Assembly: GCA_019695015.1 (NCBI GenBank)
Contig: JAIBAV010000113.1
Span: forward strand, 1-64,000
Direction: 5' to 3'
DNA from: Chitinophagaceae bacterium
GTDB taxonomy: Bacteria; Bacteroidota; Bacteroidia; Chitinophagales; Chitinophagaceae
Length of the DNA stretch: 64,000 nt
Shown here piece after piece: positions 34,049 through 44,881 of the stretch (positions within the stretch are counted from its first letter, which is position 1; every line of letters starts with the position of its first letter). A program made the translations under genes and the position numbers. The notes under the pieces are model-generated. The model was not told the origin of the DNA. It made no database searches and saw only the letters and a program-made list of their open reading frames with translations.

Positions 34049-36028
34049 ATGCTTATTAAGTGGAAAGTTCCCAAAACAATACAGTGGGTTATAAAATTAT
34101 TTTTTATTTTTTTATTCATATTTACACTTTTCAGAATTTCTACATATATAGCTTTTAAACCAGACGATATTAAGCTAAATGATGTTTGGAGTTGCTTTGC
34201 AATGGGTTTAAGATTTGATATTCGCTGGATAAGCATTTTATTAATTCCAATTGTATTAATTAGTTTAATACCTAATTTTTCTCCTTACAGCTCTACTACT
34301 ACCAAACGGTTTTGGATAGTGTATTTGGCAATTTGTACTTTTTTACTAATGTTTTTCTTTGGTGCAGATTATGGACATTTTTCTTATGTTAGTACAAGGC
34401 TAAATGCAAGTGCATTAAACTTTGCCGAAGATGCAAAAATTTCTTTTGAAATGCTTTGGGAGTCGTATCCAATTTTTTGGATGATTTTGGCTTTAATTAT
34501 ATTGGCTTTTTTGTTTTATAAATTATATACTTTAACACACCAACGTATTGAGGCAAATAATATAACAAGCATAAACTACTTAAGAAGATGGTATTTGGTT
34601 ATTTCACTTTTTTTAATATGGGGCATTTATGGTAGCATTAACAGCAAGCCTCTAAAGTGGAAAGATGCTTTTATATATAAAAATAATTTTAAGTCGTACT
34701 TAGCACTAAACCCTTTACAAAATTTTTTTACTACACTTCGTTTTAGAAAACCCGTAGCCGATGGTAATCTTGTTCATAAATATTATAACGATATAGCTAA
34801 TTTTTTACAATTTGATAGCTTAACAAAACAGCAAGCTAGTTTTAAAAGGTGGATATATCCACATAGCCATGCATTAGAAAGCAAACCAAATGTGGTGTTG
34901 GTTATTTGCGAAAGTTTTAGTATGTATAAAAGTAGCATGAGTAATAATCCGCTAAATGCAACACCTTATTTTAACACTTTAAGCAAACAAGGTATTTTTT
35001 TTAATAGATGTTTTACACCACATTTTGCAACAGCACGTGGCATTTTTGCAACACTTACAGGCATACCAGATGTACAATTATCAAAGTTTAGTAGTAGAAA
35101 TGAAGAGAGCCTAAGCCAGCATACAATTATTAATAATTTTGATGACTATAATAAATTTTATTTTATTGGAGGCAGTAGTGAATTTAATAACTACAAAGGG
35201 TTATTAAAAAATATAAAAAATTTACAATTGTTTGAAGAAGGAAGTTATACCTCGCCAAAAGTAAATGTATGGGGTATTAGCGATAAAGATTTATTTACTG
35301 AAAGTAACAACATTTTAGCAAAGCAAGAAAAGCCATTTTTTGCTATCATTCAAACTGCTGGCAACCACAGGCCTTATACCATTCCAGAAAATGATAAAGA
35401 ATTTAAAAGAAAAATTATTGATAAAGATACACTTCAGAAGTATGGATTTTTATCGGAAGAGGAATACAATGCTTTTGCTTATATGGATTATTCAATAGAA
35501 CATTTTATTAAAACTGCCACTAAGGAAAAATATTTTCAAAATACTATTTTTGTTTTTGTAGGAGATCATGGAGTGGAAGGTAATGCTTCTGCAATGTATC
35601 CAAATGCATGGACAATAAACAGGCTTAGCGATGAGCATGTACCTCTATTATTTTTTGCACCACATTTGTTACAGCCTAAACAATATCAAAAAGTTGTTTC
35701 ACAAATAGATGTATTACCAACTATTGCAGGTTTAGTATATCAACCTTATTTTAATACAACATTAGGCAGAGATATCTTAAAACCAGGTATAAAAAACAAT
35801 GGAGCATTTATTATACATCACGATGAAGGAAAAATTGGCTGGCTAACAGACTCTTTCTACTTTGTAAAAAACATAAGATTTGAACAAGAAGAATTAATTC
35901 CTATTCAATCTAATATTGCAAACTGGTCACCCACACAAGAAACAGAGATAAAAAAGAAATATTCTGTTTTTACATCTGCTTTTTACGAAACAGCAAAATG
36001 GATGCTGATTAATAATAAACAGAAATAA
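34049..36028 (+). CDS. LTA-synthase-like sulfatase-fold membrane protein, second of a tandem pair
   Basis: A 659-residue paralogue of the preceding protein, starting 2 bases after its stop, so the two are co-transcribed and probably translationally coupled. The topology is the same: about five N-terminal helices, then a sulfatase-fold domain. All catalytic motifs are intact (VVICESFS, FATARGIFATLTG, GNHRPY, GDHGVEG). Conserved blocks shared with the first copy include TGIPDVQ, VWGISDKDLF and QIDVLPTIA. Two functional copies suggest either two acceptors or sequential steps such as priming and extension of a glycerol-phosphate polymer or glycan decoration. It converges with the gene at 36037. 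Confidence 0.85.
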   Translation: MLIKWKVPKTIQWVIKLFFIFLFIFTLFRISTYIAFKPDDIKLNDVWSCFAMGLRFDIRWISILLIPIVLISLIPNFSPYSSTTTKRFWIVYLAICTFLLMFFFGADYGHFSYVSTRLNASALNFAEDAKISFEMLWESYPIFWMILALIILAFLFYKLYTLTHQRIEANNITSINYLRRWYLVISLFLIWGIYGSINSKPLKWKDAFIYKNNFKSYLALNPLQNFFTTLRFRKPVADGNLVHKYYNDIANFLQFDSLTKQQASFKRWIYPHSHALESKPNVVLVICESFSMYKSSMSNNPLNATPYFNTLSKQGIFFNRCFTPHFATARGIFATLTGIPDVQLSKFSSRNEESLSQHTIINNFDDYNKFYFIGGSSEFNNYKGLLKNIKNLQLFEEGSYTSPKVNVWGISDKDLFTESNNILAKQEKPFFAIIQTAGNHRPYTIPENDKEFKRKIIDKDTLQKYGFLSEEEYNAFAYMDYSIEHFIKTATKEKYFQNTIFVFVGDHGVEGNASAMYPNAWTINRLSDEHVPLLFFAPHLLQPKQYQKVVSQIDVLPTIAGLVYQPYFNTTLGRDILKPGIKNNGAFIIHHDEGKIGWLTDSFYFVKNIRFEQEELIPIQSNIANWSPTQETEIKKKYSVFTSAFYETAKWMLINNKQK

Positions 36029-36036
36029 TTTATTAA

Positions 36037-37206
36037 CTATCCAATTGCTTTATCTAAATCGTTAATTAAATCATCTGCATCTTCAATACCAACACTTAAT
36101 CTAATTAATCCATCAGATAAACCATTTTTAATTCTTTCTTCTCTTGGGATACTTGCATGTGTCATACTTGCAGGATGGTTAATTAAACTTTCTACACCTC
36201 CTAAACTTTCTGCTAATGAAAAAAGGTGTGTGCTGGATAAAACTCTTTTAGCCTCTTCTACACTTTCGTTTACTAATTCAAAACTTATCATTCCACCAAA
36301 ACCATTCATTTGACTTTTAGCAATGCTATAGTTTTTATTATCTTCAAATCCTGGCCAATAAACTTGTTTAACCTTTGGATGCTTGCGTAACCAATGAGCA
36401 ATTTTTTCTCCATTTTCACAATGGCGTTGCATGCGTAAATGCAAAGTTTTAATACCACGTAAAACCAAAAAACAATCTAAAGGACCAGGAACTGCACCAC
36501 AACTTTTTTGTATAAAATACAAATCATCTCTCAGATGTTTATCATTCATTACAAGGCAGCCTTGTATAACATCGCTATGTCCACTTAAATATTTTGTAGC
36601 ACTGTGCATTACAATATCTGCTCCTAAGTTTAAAGGATTTTGTAAGTACGGTGATGCAAAAGTATTATCTACACAAAGCAAGCAATTATTGGCTTTAGTA
36701 ATAGCTGCTATTGCTGCAATATCTGTAATGTTCATTAATGGGTTAGTTGGCGTTTCTACCCAAACCAGTTTGGTTTTTGCTGAAATTGCTTTAGCTACAT
36801 TATCTGCATTAGTAGTATCAATAAAAGTAAAAATGATTCCAAATTTTTCGAACACTTTTGTAAATAATCTGTAAGTGCCACCATACATATCATTTGCAGC
36901 AATAACTTCATCGCCTGGCTGCAAAAGTTTTATAACTGCATCTGTTGCTGCAACGCCACTACTAAATGCCAAAGCATGGTTACCATTTTCTATTTTAGCA
37001 AATGCCTCTTCTAATGCAAAACGTGTAGGGTTTTGGCTTCTGGCATATTCGTAACCTTTATGGTTACCTGGAGATTCTTGAACAAATGTACTTGTTTGAT
37101 ATATAGGCACCATTACTGAGCCAGTACTTGGATCAGGTTCCATGCCAGCATGGATATATATTGTTGCTGGTTTAAATTTTTTATTGGTTGCGTTATTTGA
37201 ACTCAT
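36037..37206 (-). CDS. PLP-dependent trans-sulfuration enzyme (cystathionine gamma-lyase/synthase type), second copy
   Basis: A 389-residue Cys/Met-metabolism PLP enzyme, paralogous to the gene at 9863-11029. Motifs: GSVMVPIYQTSTF, YEYARSQNPTR, FSSGVAATDAVIKL, the Schiff-base lysine in HSATKYLSGHSDVI and IRLSVGIEDADDLIND at the C-terminus. It has no SAM riboswitch upstream, so it is probably not repressed by SAM. That suggests the reverse trans-sulfuration direction (cystathionine gamma-lyase making cysteine), but synthase and lyase cannot be separated by eye. It lies 32 bases after the IcmF gene on the same strand and may share its transcript. Confidence 0.85.
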   Translation of the reverse strand: MSSNNATNKKFKPATIYIHAGMEPDPSTGSVMVPIYQTSTFVQESPGNHKGYEYARSQNPTRFALEEAFAKIENGNHALAFSSGVAATDAVIKLLQPGDEVIAANDMYGGTYRLFTKVFEKFGIIFTFIDTTNADNVAKAISAKTKLVWVETPTNPLMNITDIAAIAAITKANNCLLCVDNTFASPYLQNPLNLGADIVMHSATKYLSGHSDVIQGCLVMNDKHLRDDLYFIQKSCGAVPGPLDCFLVLRGIKTLHLRMQRHCENGEKIAHWLRKHPKVKQVYWPGFEDNKNYSIAKSQMNGFGGMISFELVNESVEEAKRVLSSTHLFSLAESLGGVESLINHPASMTHASIPREERIKNGLSDGLIRLSVGIEDADDLINDLDKAIG

Positions 37207-37238
37207 AATTTTTTATTTTTTTTAATTAATTATATTAA

Positions 37239-40200
37239 CTACATATTTCTTCTGTATTGGCCCCCTACTTCGTACAAAGCACTTGTTATTTGCCCCAAGC
37301 TGCAATATTTTACAGTTTGCATTAACACATCAAATAAATTTTGATTGTTTACTGCTGCTGCTTTTAATTGTTGCAATTCTTGTTGGCTTTTATGCTCATT
37401 ACGTTTATGAAATGCCTGTAGGTTTTGAATTTGTTGTTCTTTTTCTTCTGTGGTACTACGAATTACTTCTGTAGGAGTAATGGTTGGGCTACCTTTTTTA
37501 TTTAAGAAGGTATTTACCCCAATTAATGGAAGTTCTCCTGTATGTTTTTGCATTTCGTAGTGCATACTTTCTTCTTGTATTTTATTTCTTTGATACATTC
37601 TTTCCATTGCTCCTAAAACGCCACCTCGTTCTGTAATTTTATCAAATACAGTAAGTACAGCTTCTTCCACCAAATCGGTTAATTCTTCTATTGCAAAACT
37701 ACCCTGAATAAAATTTTCTGTTTTAGCACTGCCTAATTCTTTATTAATAATTAACTGTATAGCCATTGCTCTTCTTACACTTTCTTCTGTTGGTGTAGTA
37801 ATTGCCTCATCATAAGCATTAGTGTGTAATGAATTGCAATTATCATAAATAGCATACAATGCTTGCAAGGTGGTTCTTATATCGTTAAAATCTATTTCTT
37901 GAGCATGCAAACTTCTACCACTTGTTTGAATATGATATTTCAACATTTGGCTGCGTTTATTTGCTTTGTATTTGTACTTCATTGCTTTAGCCCAAATACG
38001 TCTTGCAACCCTGCCAATTACACTGTATTCTGCATCCATACCATTGCTGAAGAAGAAAGAAAGGTTAGGTGCAAAATCGTCTATATTCATTCCTCTGCTT
38101 AAATAATATTCTACATAGGTAAAACCATTTGCCAATGTAAAAGCTAATTGTGTAATAGGGTTTGCACCAGCTTCGGCAATATGGTAACCACTGATAGAAA
38201 CACTATAAAAATTTCTTACATTTTGTTGTATAAAATATTCTTGTACATCTCCCATTAATTTTAATGCAAACTCTGTAGAAAAAATACAAGTATTTTGAGC
38301 CTGGTCTTCTTTTAAAATATCTGCCTGTACTGTACCACGAACACTTTGTAAAGCTTTTGCTTTAAGTTGTTCATATATTTCTTTAGGCAATACCTCTTCT
38401 CCGCTTAAACCTAATAATTTTAAACCTAAACCATTATTGCCTTCTGGCAAACGTTCTGGCGATGATGGGTTGTAATAAAGAGGTGCATTTGAGGTAATGT
38501 ATTTTTCTTTACTAATTTTTTCAACGGTTGCCCATAAATTATTTTGTTCTATATATTTCTCACATTCCTGATCAATTGCAGCATTCATGAAAAATGCAAG
38601 AATGATAGGAGCTGGACCATTAATGGTCATTGATACAGAAGTTTTAGGATGACATAAATCAAAACCGCTGTATAATTTTTTAGCATCATCTACAGTAGCA
38701 ATGCTTACGCCACTGTTACCAATTTTTCCATAAATATCTGGGCGATGAGTTGGGTCTTCTCCGTATAAAGTAACACTATCAAAAGCAGTACTTAAACGAT
38801 GTGCTGGCTGCCCAATACTTACATAATGAAAACGTTTATTGGTTCTTTCAGGTCCGCCTTCTCCTGCAAACATTCTAGTAGGGTCTTCACCTTCTCTTTT
38901 TAAAGGAAATACACCCGATGTAAATGGAAAACTTCCAGGAAAATTTTCCTGACATTGCCATTTTAATAAGTCTCCCCAATCTTTATATTTTGGTAAAACA
39001 ACTTTAGGTATTCTTGTGCCGGATAAGCTAGTTGTAAACATTTCTTGCTGAATAACTTTATCTCTTACTTTATATTCATAAAAATCTTTACTATAAGCTG
39101 TTTTCTTTTCCTCCCAATTATGAATTAATTTTTTTGCTACAGGTGTAAGCTGTTCGGTATAAAAATTTATTTGTTGTTGTAACTGTTCTAGCAAAGCAGT
39201 ATCGGTGGTGGTTTTTAAAATTTCTAAACTGCCCTGTAGTTTATATAATTTAGTTGCAAGCAAGCATTGGTCTATAGCTAATTGGTTATAGTCTCTAATA
39301 GAGGAGGATATTTCACTTAAATATCTCACTCTTTTTGCTGGTATTACAGCATCGGTAACTTTTGCTGTTGCTTGATGGGTGAATATGCCAAACCTTATGT
39401 TGGTTTTGGTTTCTATTACTTGTAATAATTTATCAAAAAGATGGTTTACACCCTCGTCGTTAAACTTACTTGCTATGGTGCCTATAACAGGCACATCTTC
39501 ATTTTTTGCAGTAAAAAGCTTATGGTTTCTTTTGTATTGTTTACATACATCTTGATATGCATCTAAAGCACCAGCTTTGTCAAATTTATTAATACAAACT
39601 ACATCGGCATAATCTAGCATGTTTATTTTTTCTAGTTGCGATGCTGCACCATATTCTGGGGTCATTACATACATGCTTATATCACAATAATCTAAAATAC
39701 TTGCATCGCTTTGTCCTACACCTGCACTTTCTAAAATAATAAAATCGTAGTTGGCCTTTTTGCAAATTTCTATAGCATCTTTTACATAAGCACTTAAAGC
39801 AGTATTGTCATCTCTGGTAGCAAGGCTACGCATATAAGCTCTTGGATGTGATATTGCATTCATTCTAATTCTGTCGCCTAATAATGCACCACCTGTTTTT
39901 TTCTTGCTGGGGTCAACCGAAATAACAGCAATGGTTTTATCGGTAAAAGTGTGTAAAAATCGTCTAACTATTTCATCGGTTACTGAGCTTTTTCCTGCAC
40001 CACCTGTACCTGTAATTCCTAAAACTGCTGCTTGATGTTTATTTGCTGTAGCAAGTTGTTTTACCAAATCTTTATAATCATTACCGTTCTCTGCAAGTGT
40101 AATAGCTCGAGCAACTTTTCTTACATCTTTCACTTCGTCTAAAGGTAGCTTTCCATTCCAATTATGTGTAATTAAGCTGGTTAGTTTTAAGGTGTTAATT

Positions 40201-40604
40201 ACGTCTTCAATCATTCCTTCAAGGCCCATGTGTCTGCCATCGTCGGGGGTATAAATTTTTGTAATTCCATAATCATGCAATTCTCTTACTTCATCTGGTA
40301 AAATGGTTCCGCCACCACCACCAAAAATTTTGATATGCCCACAACTATTTTCCTCTAACAAATCTTTCATGTATTTAAAAAACTCTACATGCCCACCTTG
40401 GTACGATGTGATAGCAATACCATGAGCATCTTCCTCAATAGCACATTCTACAATTTCTTTTACACTTCTGTTATGCCCTAAATGAATAATTTCTGCCCCT
40501 TTGCTTTGCATTATTCTACGCATAATATTTATTGCAGCATCATGTCCATCAAATAAACTTGCAGCAGTTACAATACGAACTTTGTTTTGCATTACACTAT
40601 CCAT
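37239..40604 (-). CDS. icmF: Fused isobutyryl-CoA mutase (IcmF)
   Basis: A 1121-residue adenosylcobalamin enzyme with its own G-protein chaperone. Domains in order: B12-binding (about residues 5-140, with [10 protein letters not shown] carrying the cobalt-ligand His, and [12 protein letters not shown]); a MeaB-type GTPase (about 190-420, P-loop [12 protein letters not shown] and [12 protein letters not shown]); a linker; and the mutase barrel (about 550-1100). The active-site region reads [20 protein letters not shown], the IcmF type rather than the methylmalonyl-CoA mutase type. It interconverts isobutyryl-CoA and n-butyryl-CoA in branched acyl metabolism. All segments are in one frame. A starting ATG four codons later is possible. 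Confidence 0.92.
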   Translation of the reverse strand: MDSVMQNKVRIVTAASLFDGHDAAINIMRRIMQSKGAEIIHLGHNRSVKEIVECAIEEDAHGIAITSYQGGHVEFFKYMKDLLEENSCGHIKIFGGGGGTILPDEVRELHDYGITKIYTPDDGRHMGLEGMIEDVINTLKLTSLITHNWNGKLPLDEVKDVRKVARAITLAENGNDYKDLVKQLATANKHQAAVLGITGTGGAGKSSVTDEIVRRFLHTFTDKTIAVISVDPSKKKTGGALLGDRIRMNAISHPRAYMRSLATRDDNTALSAYVKDAIEICKKANYDFIILESAGVGQSDASILDYCDISMYVMTPEYGAASQLEKINMLDYADVVCINKFDKAGALDAYQDVCKQYKRNHKLFTAKNEDVPVIGTIASKFNDEGVNHLFDKLLQVIETKTNIRFGIFTHQATAKVTDAVIPAKRVRYLSEISSSIRDYNQLAIDQCLLATKLYKLQGSLEILKTTTDTALLEQLQQQINFYTEQLTPVAKKLIHNWEEKKTAYSKDFYEYKVRDKVIQQEMFTTSLSGTRIPKVVLPKYKDWGDLLKWQCQENFPGSFPFTSGVFPLKREGEDPTRMFAGEGGPERTNKRFHYVSIGQPAHRLSTAFDSVTLYGEDPTHRPDIYGKIGNSGVSIATVDDAKKLYSGFDLCHPKTSVSMTINGPAPIILAFFMNAAIDQECEKYIEQNNLWATVEKISKEKYITSNAPLYYNPSSPERLPEGNNGLGLKLLGLSGEEVLPKEIYEQLKAKALQSVRGTVQADILKEDQAQNTCIFSTEFALKLMGDVQEYFIQQNVRNFYSVSISGYHIAEAGANPITQLAFTLANGFTYVEYYLSRGMNIDDFAPNLSFFFSNGMDAEYSVIGRVARRIWAKAMKYKYKANKRSQMLKYHIQTSGRSLHAQEIDFNDIRTTLQALYAIYDNCNSLHTNAYDEAITTPTEESVRRAMAIQLIINKELGSAKTENFIQGSFAIEELTDLVEEAVLTVFDKITERGGVLGAMERMYQRNKIQEESMHYEMQKHTGELPLIGVNTFLNKKGSPTITPTEVIRSTTEEKEQQIQNLQAFHKRNEHKSQQELQQLKAAAVNNQNLFDVLMQTVKYCSLGQITSALYEVGGQYRRNM

Positions 40605-40757
40605 AGATTACATATTAAAAACGGCAAAATTAGGCTTTTACGAGTAAAGGATAACGCTTGTTAGTTTTACAAACTATGTTTAAATAAACATTGGGTTATA
40701 ATTAAGAGCAGTTCAAAGTTATAAAAGCCAAATCATATTGTTTGTATATAAAGTATT

Positions 40758-41170
40758 GTCATTCAGAGCTTGCGAGGAATCTTTAATTCTCTGTCATTCC
40801 GAGTTTACGAGGAATCTATCTGTTCTTTGTTGTTGCTATTCAGTAGATCCTTCGCTACGCTCAGGATGACAAAAGAGGGGAATAGGATGACAAGAAAGGG
40901 TTTGTCATTCCGAGCTTGCGAGGAATCTATCTGTTCTTAACCTTTAGATCCTTCGCTTCGCTCAGGATGACAAGAAAGTATATATTGTCATTCCGAGCTT
41001 GCGAGGAATCTCTCTATATTAAACCTTTAGATGCTTCGTTGCCTCAGCATGACAGCAAGTGTATATTGTTATCTTAAACGAAGTAAAATAAAAATGCTTG
41101 TCATTCCGAGTTTACGAGGAATCTCTATGTTCTTAACCTTTAGATCCTTCGCTTACGCTCAGGATGACAA
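40758..41170. repeat. Array of imperfect hairpin repeats (REP-like), five copies
   Basis: Copies at 40793-40872, 40904-40973, 40987-41053 and 41100-41170 each consist of a left arm GTCATTCCGAGC..GAGGAATCT and a right arm AGATCCTTCG..CTCAGGATGAC. The right arm is close to the reverse complement of the left, giving a hairpin of about 25 base pairs with a variable centre. A fifth copy (40758-40782) is a lone left arm. Copies differ by several substitutions. They fill the gap between icmF (minus) and the ParA gene (plus), in which there is no convincing gene. Confidence 0.88.
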
Positions 41171-41309
41171 AAAAGGGAATAGGATGACAAAAAATGAAAA
41201 AAAAAAAATTGAAACTCATTAGATCCAAAGAATGATACTACAACTTAAATATCAAAAACTTTGTGTAGAGCCAATAAATGCTTATTTTTCAATCTCAAAA
41301 ATGTACTAT

Positions 41310-42038
41310 ATGGTAACTTTAGCTTTTTATAATTTAAAAGGAGGAGTTGGAAAAACTGCTTCTGCTGTAAACTTTGCATATTTAGCAGCAGCCAATGGGT
41401 TAAAAACTTTAGTTTGGGATTTAGACCCTCAAGGGTCTTCTTCTTTTTATTTTCATGTTAAGAATGTGAAGAATGAAAGCAAGAAAATTTTTGCCAGCGA
41501 AATGGATATTAAAGAAAGTATTCAAGATTCTACTTTTGAAAATTTATGGGTTATACCAGCCGATATATCTGCAAGAAATGCAGATATTATCTTTAATCAG
41601 AGCAGAAGAAAATTAAAAAGTATTGTACAAGGGTTAAAGCAATTTGATTTAGTTATTTTAGATTGCCCACCAGGTATTTCTATTTTGCACGATAATGTTT
41701 TTGGTGCAGCAGATTGGGTGTTAATGCCTAATATTCCTACTGTTTTATCCATTCGTTCTTACGAAACTATTATTCAATATTTTAAAGAAAATGATATTGA
41801 TAAAGCAAAAATTAAATGCTTTTTTAGTATGGTTGACCATAGAAAAAATCTTCATCAAGAAACCATACAAGCATTTTATAATAATAAATTATTCTTTAAA
41901 AACTATATACCCTATTTAAGCGATATTGAAAAAATGGGTGTACATATTCAACCCTTATTTGAGTTTGCCAATAGTAGCTATGCTGCCCTTTGTTATAGAG
42001 AGTTATGGAAAGAAATTAGTAAATATTGTATTGGCTAA
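41310..42038 (+). CDS. ParA/Soj-family ATPase (orphan)
   Basis: A 242-residue P-loop ATPase of the ParA/MinD superfamily from the ATG at 41310. In-frame starts at 41232 and 41301 also exist but precede the conserved start MVTLAFYNLKGG. The deviant Walker A is KGGVGKTAS, with the signature lysine at both ends. Walker A' is LVWDLDPQGSSS and Walker B is FDLVILDCPPG. No parB gene or parS-like site is nearby, so it is an orphan. Roles in positioning of cellular cargo are known for such proteins, but the cargo is not identifiable here. It follows the hairpin-repeat block and precedes metH. Confidence 0.82.
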   Translation: MVTLAFYNLKGGVGKTASAVNFAYLAAANGLKTLVWDLDPQGSSSFYFHVKNVKNESKKIFASEMDIKESIQDSTFENLWVIPADISARNADIIFNQSRRKLKSIVQGLKQFDLVILDCPPGISILHDNVFGAADWVLMPNIPTVLSIRSYETIIQYFKENDIDKAKIKCFFSMVDHRKNLHQETIQAFYNNKLFFKNYIPYLSDIEKMGVHIQPLFEFANSSYAALCYRELWKEISKYCIG

Positions 42039-42137
42039 TGTAAAATTTACAGGCTTTATTTTTTAGTAATTATGGAGGATACAATGGTGTTGTTTTTATT
42101 GTTTCTTATTTAGAAAAGAAATCAGTAAAGCATACGT

Positions 42138-42145
42138 TACATTTG
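42138..42145 (+). promoter_or_regulatory. -7 promoter box upstream of metH
   Basis: TACATTTG is a full match to TAnnTTTG, 28 bases before the ATG at 42174. No riboswitch fold (SAM or cobalamin type) could be recognised in the 135-base gap. Confidence 0.45.
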
Positions 42146-42173
42146 CGTCTTCAAGAAATTTATTGAGCAATTT

Positions 42174-44858
42174 ATGAGTACTGCAATTAAACCTTTTTTA
42201 AGATTAAGTGGATTAGAGCCTTTAATTATTAGGCCAGAAACAAATTTTGTAAATGTAGGAGAAAGAACCAATGTTACAGGCTCTAAAAAATTTGCTCGTC
42301 TTATTAAAGAAAATAAATACGAGGAAGCATTATCTGTAGCACGCCAACAAGTAGAAAATGGAGCACAGGTTTTAGATGTAAATATGGATGATGCTTTATT
42401 GGAAGGTGTACAAGCAATGACTACTTTTTTAAACTTATTGCAAAGCGAACCAGACATTGCCAAAATACCCATAATGATAGACTCTTCTAAATTTGAAATA
42501 ATTGAAGCAGGCCTAAAATGTGTGCAAGGAAAATGTATTGTGAATTCTATTTCAATGAAAGAAGGAGTTGAAAAGTTTATAGAACAAGCAATTGTTTGTA
42601 AAGATTATGGTGCATCTGTAATTGTAATGGCTTTTGATGAAAAAGGACAGGCAGATACTTTAGAACGCCGAATTAGTATATCGGAAAAAGCATATAAAAT
42701 TTTAACGGAGCAAGTAGGCTTTGACCCTCAAGATATAATTTTTGACTTAAATGTTTTTGCTATTGCAACAGGCTTAGAGGAGCATAATAACTACGGAGTT
42801 GATTTTATAGAAGCTACTAGAGTTATAAAACAAAAATATCCATTAGTTAAAATTAGTGGAGGCATTAGTAACCTTTCTTTTTCTTTTAGAGGTAATGAAC
42901 CTGTAAGAGAAGCTATGCACTCGGTATTTTTATACCATGCTATTAAAGTTGGTATGGATATGGGCATTGTAAATGCTGGGCAATTAGTTGTATATGATGA
43001 AATAGACCCACAATTAAGAAAACTTTGTGAAGATGTAATTTTAAACAGAAATAATAGTAATAATGAAGCAACAGACAAGTTAATTGTATTTGCAGAAAAT
43101 GTAAAAGCTAAAGATAAAACAGAAGTAAAAGATGAAGCTTGGCGTAACGAATCTGTTGAAAAAAGATTAGCACATGCTTTGGTAAATGGCATAACAAATT
43201 ATATTGATGCAGATACAATAGAAGCCTTAGAGAAATATGATAAGCCCTTAGATGTAATTGAGGGGCCACTAATGGATGGAATGAATATAGTTGGCGACTT
43301 ATTTGGTGCAGGTAAAATGTTTTTACCTCAGGTTGTAAAATCTGCAAGGGTAATGAAAAAATCTGTAGCCATTATTACTCCTATTATTGAACAGCAAAAA
43401 TTAAACAACCCCAATGAGGTTAAACAAAGTGTTGCAAAAATTTTATTAGCAACCGTTAAAGGCGATGTACATGATATTGGTAAAAACATTGTAGGGGTTG
43501 TGTTAGGATGCAATGGGTATGAAATTATTGATTTAGGCGTAATGGTACCAGCTGATAAAATTTTAGAAGCCGCTGTTAAAGAAAACGTAGATATAATAGG
43601 TGTTAGTGGATTAATTACCCCATCGTTAGATGAAATGGTTCACATTGGTAAAGAAATGAAGCGTAGGGGCATGAAACAACCATTACTAATTGGTGGTGCC
43701 ACTACATCAAGAATACATACTGCGGTAAAAATTGCCCCTGAATATGATAATGGAGTAGTTCATGTTTTAGATGCAAGCCGTAGTGTTACTGTTGCAGGAA
43801 CTCTTTTAAATAAAGACAATAAACAAGAATTTATTAATGATACTAAAGAAGAGTATATTAAAATAAAAGAAAATTTTGATAATAAAAAAACAGTAAAACA
43901 ATATATAAGCTACCAAGATGCATTGAATAATAAAGTTAATATTGACTGGGAAAATTATAAGCCTGTTAAACCAAGCTTTACAGGAGTTAAAGTTTTTGAA
44001 CATATAGATTTGAATGAACTTAGGAGCTACATAGATTGGAAACCATATTTTATTGCATGGGAAATGCATGGCAATTTTCCAGCAATACTTACCGATGAAG
44101 TGGTAGGTAAAGAGGCAACAAAATTATTTAATGATGCTAATGCTTTACTTGATACTATTATTAACGAAAAATGGTTAACAGCAAAAGCAGTAATTGGCTT
44201 TTGGGAAGCTGAAAGTAATAAGGACGAAGTGATATTGCCTACACAAAATATTACCTTACAGTTTTTAAGGCAACAAATTAAAAAAGCAAAAAGCCAACCC
44301 AATATTTCATTAGCAGATTTTATTAAACCTGCCAATAGTAATAAAGAAGTAAAAGATTATATTGGTGCTTTTGCTGTAACTATACACGGTATTGAACCTC
44401 ATATAAAAGCATTTATAGATAATTACGACGATTATAATAAAATTAGCTTACAGGCATTAGCAGATAGGCTTGCAGAATCTTTAGCAGAATATTTACATGA
44501 AAAAGTAAGAAAAGAATTTTGGGGTTATGTTAAAGAAGAAAGTTTAACTAACGAAGATTTAATTAAAGAAAAATACCAAGGTATTCGTCCAGCACCTGGT
44601 TACCCTGCATGCCCAGATCATACAGAAAAAAATAAATTATTTAGCTTATTAAATGCTACAGAAAATACAGGTATTGTACTTACTGAGCATTTTGCCATGT
44701 ATCCTGCAAGCAGTGTATGTGGTTGGTACTTTAGTAACCCACAAAGCCAATATTATGGTGTAGGCAAAATTCAACAAGATCAGTTTGAAGATTATGTACA
44801 GAGAAAAAAAATGCCTAAAGAAGAATTAGAAAGATGGTTAAGCTCTAATTTAGAATAA
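42174..44858 (+). CDS. metH: Cobalamin-dependent methionine synthase, C-terminal (folate, B12, activation) part
   Basis: An 894-residue protein that contains three of the four MetH modules. The folate (pterin) domain is at about 15-290 ([23 protein letters not shown]). The B12 cap and B12-binding domains are at about 310-560 ([19 protein letters not shown] carries the cobalt-ligand His; [12 protein letters not shown]). The SAM-binding activation domain is at about 590-890 ([14 protein letters not shown]). The N-terminal homocysteine-binding zinc domain is absent. In this phylum it is normally a separate gene, but none is next to this one. It remethylates homocysteine with methyl-tetrahydrofolate. 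Confidence 0.92.
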   Translation: MSTAIKPFLRLSGLEPLIIRPETNFVNVGERTNVTGSKKFARLIKENKYEEALSVARQQVENGAQVLDVNMDDALLEGVQAMTTFLNLLQSEPDIAKIPIMIDSSKFEIIEAGLKCVQGKCIVNSISMKEGVEKFIEQAIVCKDYGASVIVMAFDEKGQADTLERRISISEKAYKILTEQVGFDPQDIIFDLNVFAIATGLEEHNNYGVDFIEATRVIKQKYPLVKISGGISNLSFSFRGNEPVREAMHSVFLYHAIKVGMDMGIVNAGQLVVYDEIDPQLRKLCEDVILNRNNSNNEATDKLIVFAENVKAKDKTEVKDEAWRNESVEKRLAHALVNGITNYIDADTIEALEKYDKPLDVIEGPLMDGMNIVGDLFGAGKMFLPQVVKSARVMKKSVAIITPIIEQQKLNNPNEVKQSVAKILLATVKGDVHDIGKNIVGVVLGCNGYEIIDLGVMVPADKILEAAVKENVDIIGVSGLITPSLDEMVHIGKEMKRRGMKQPLLIGGATTSRIHTAVKIAPEYDNGVVHVLDASRSVTVAGTLLNKDNKQEFINDTKEEYIKIKENFDNKKTVKQYISYQDALNNKVNIDWENYKPVKPSFTGVKVFEHIDLNELRSYIDWKPYFIAWEMHGNFPAILTDEVVGKEATKLFNDANALLDTIINEKWLTAKAVIGFWEAESNKDEVILPTQNITLQFLRQQIKKAKSQPNISLADFIKPANSNKEVKDYIGAFAVTIHGIEPHIKAFIDNYDDYNKISLQALADRLAESLAEYLHEKVRKEFWGYVKEESLTNEDLIKEKYQGIRPAPGYPACPDHTEKNKLFSLLNATENTGIVLTEHFAMYPASSVCGWYFSNPQSQYYGVGKIQQDQFEDYVQRKKMPKEELERWLSSNLE

Positions 44859-44881
44859 ACCATTTTTAACTTAAAAATATT

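Noticed and set aside
40758..41170. A CRISPR array
   Set aside because: The repeats are unequal in length and spacing, each copy is itself a diverged inverted repeat, there are no uniform spacers, and no cas genes are present.
41031..41222. A 63-residue ORF in the hairpin-repeat block
   Set aside because: It runs through the repeat arms and has no coding-like composition; it is a by-product of the repeats.
42039..42173. A cobalamin or SAM riboswitch in front of metH
   Set aside because: None of the conserved blocks of either class could be found in the 135-base gap; only a promoter-like box is present.
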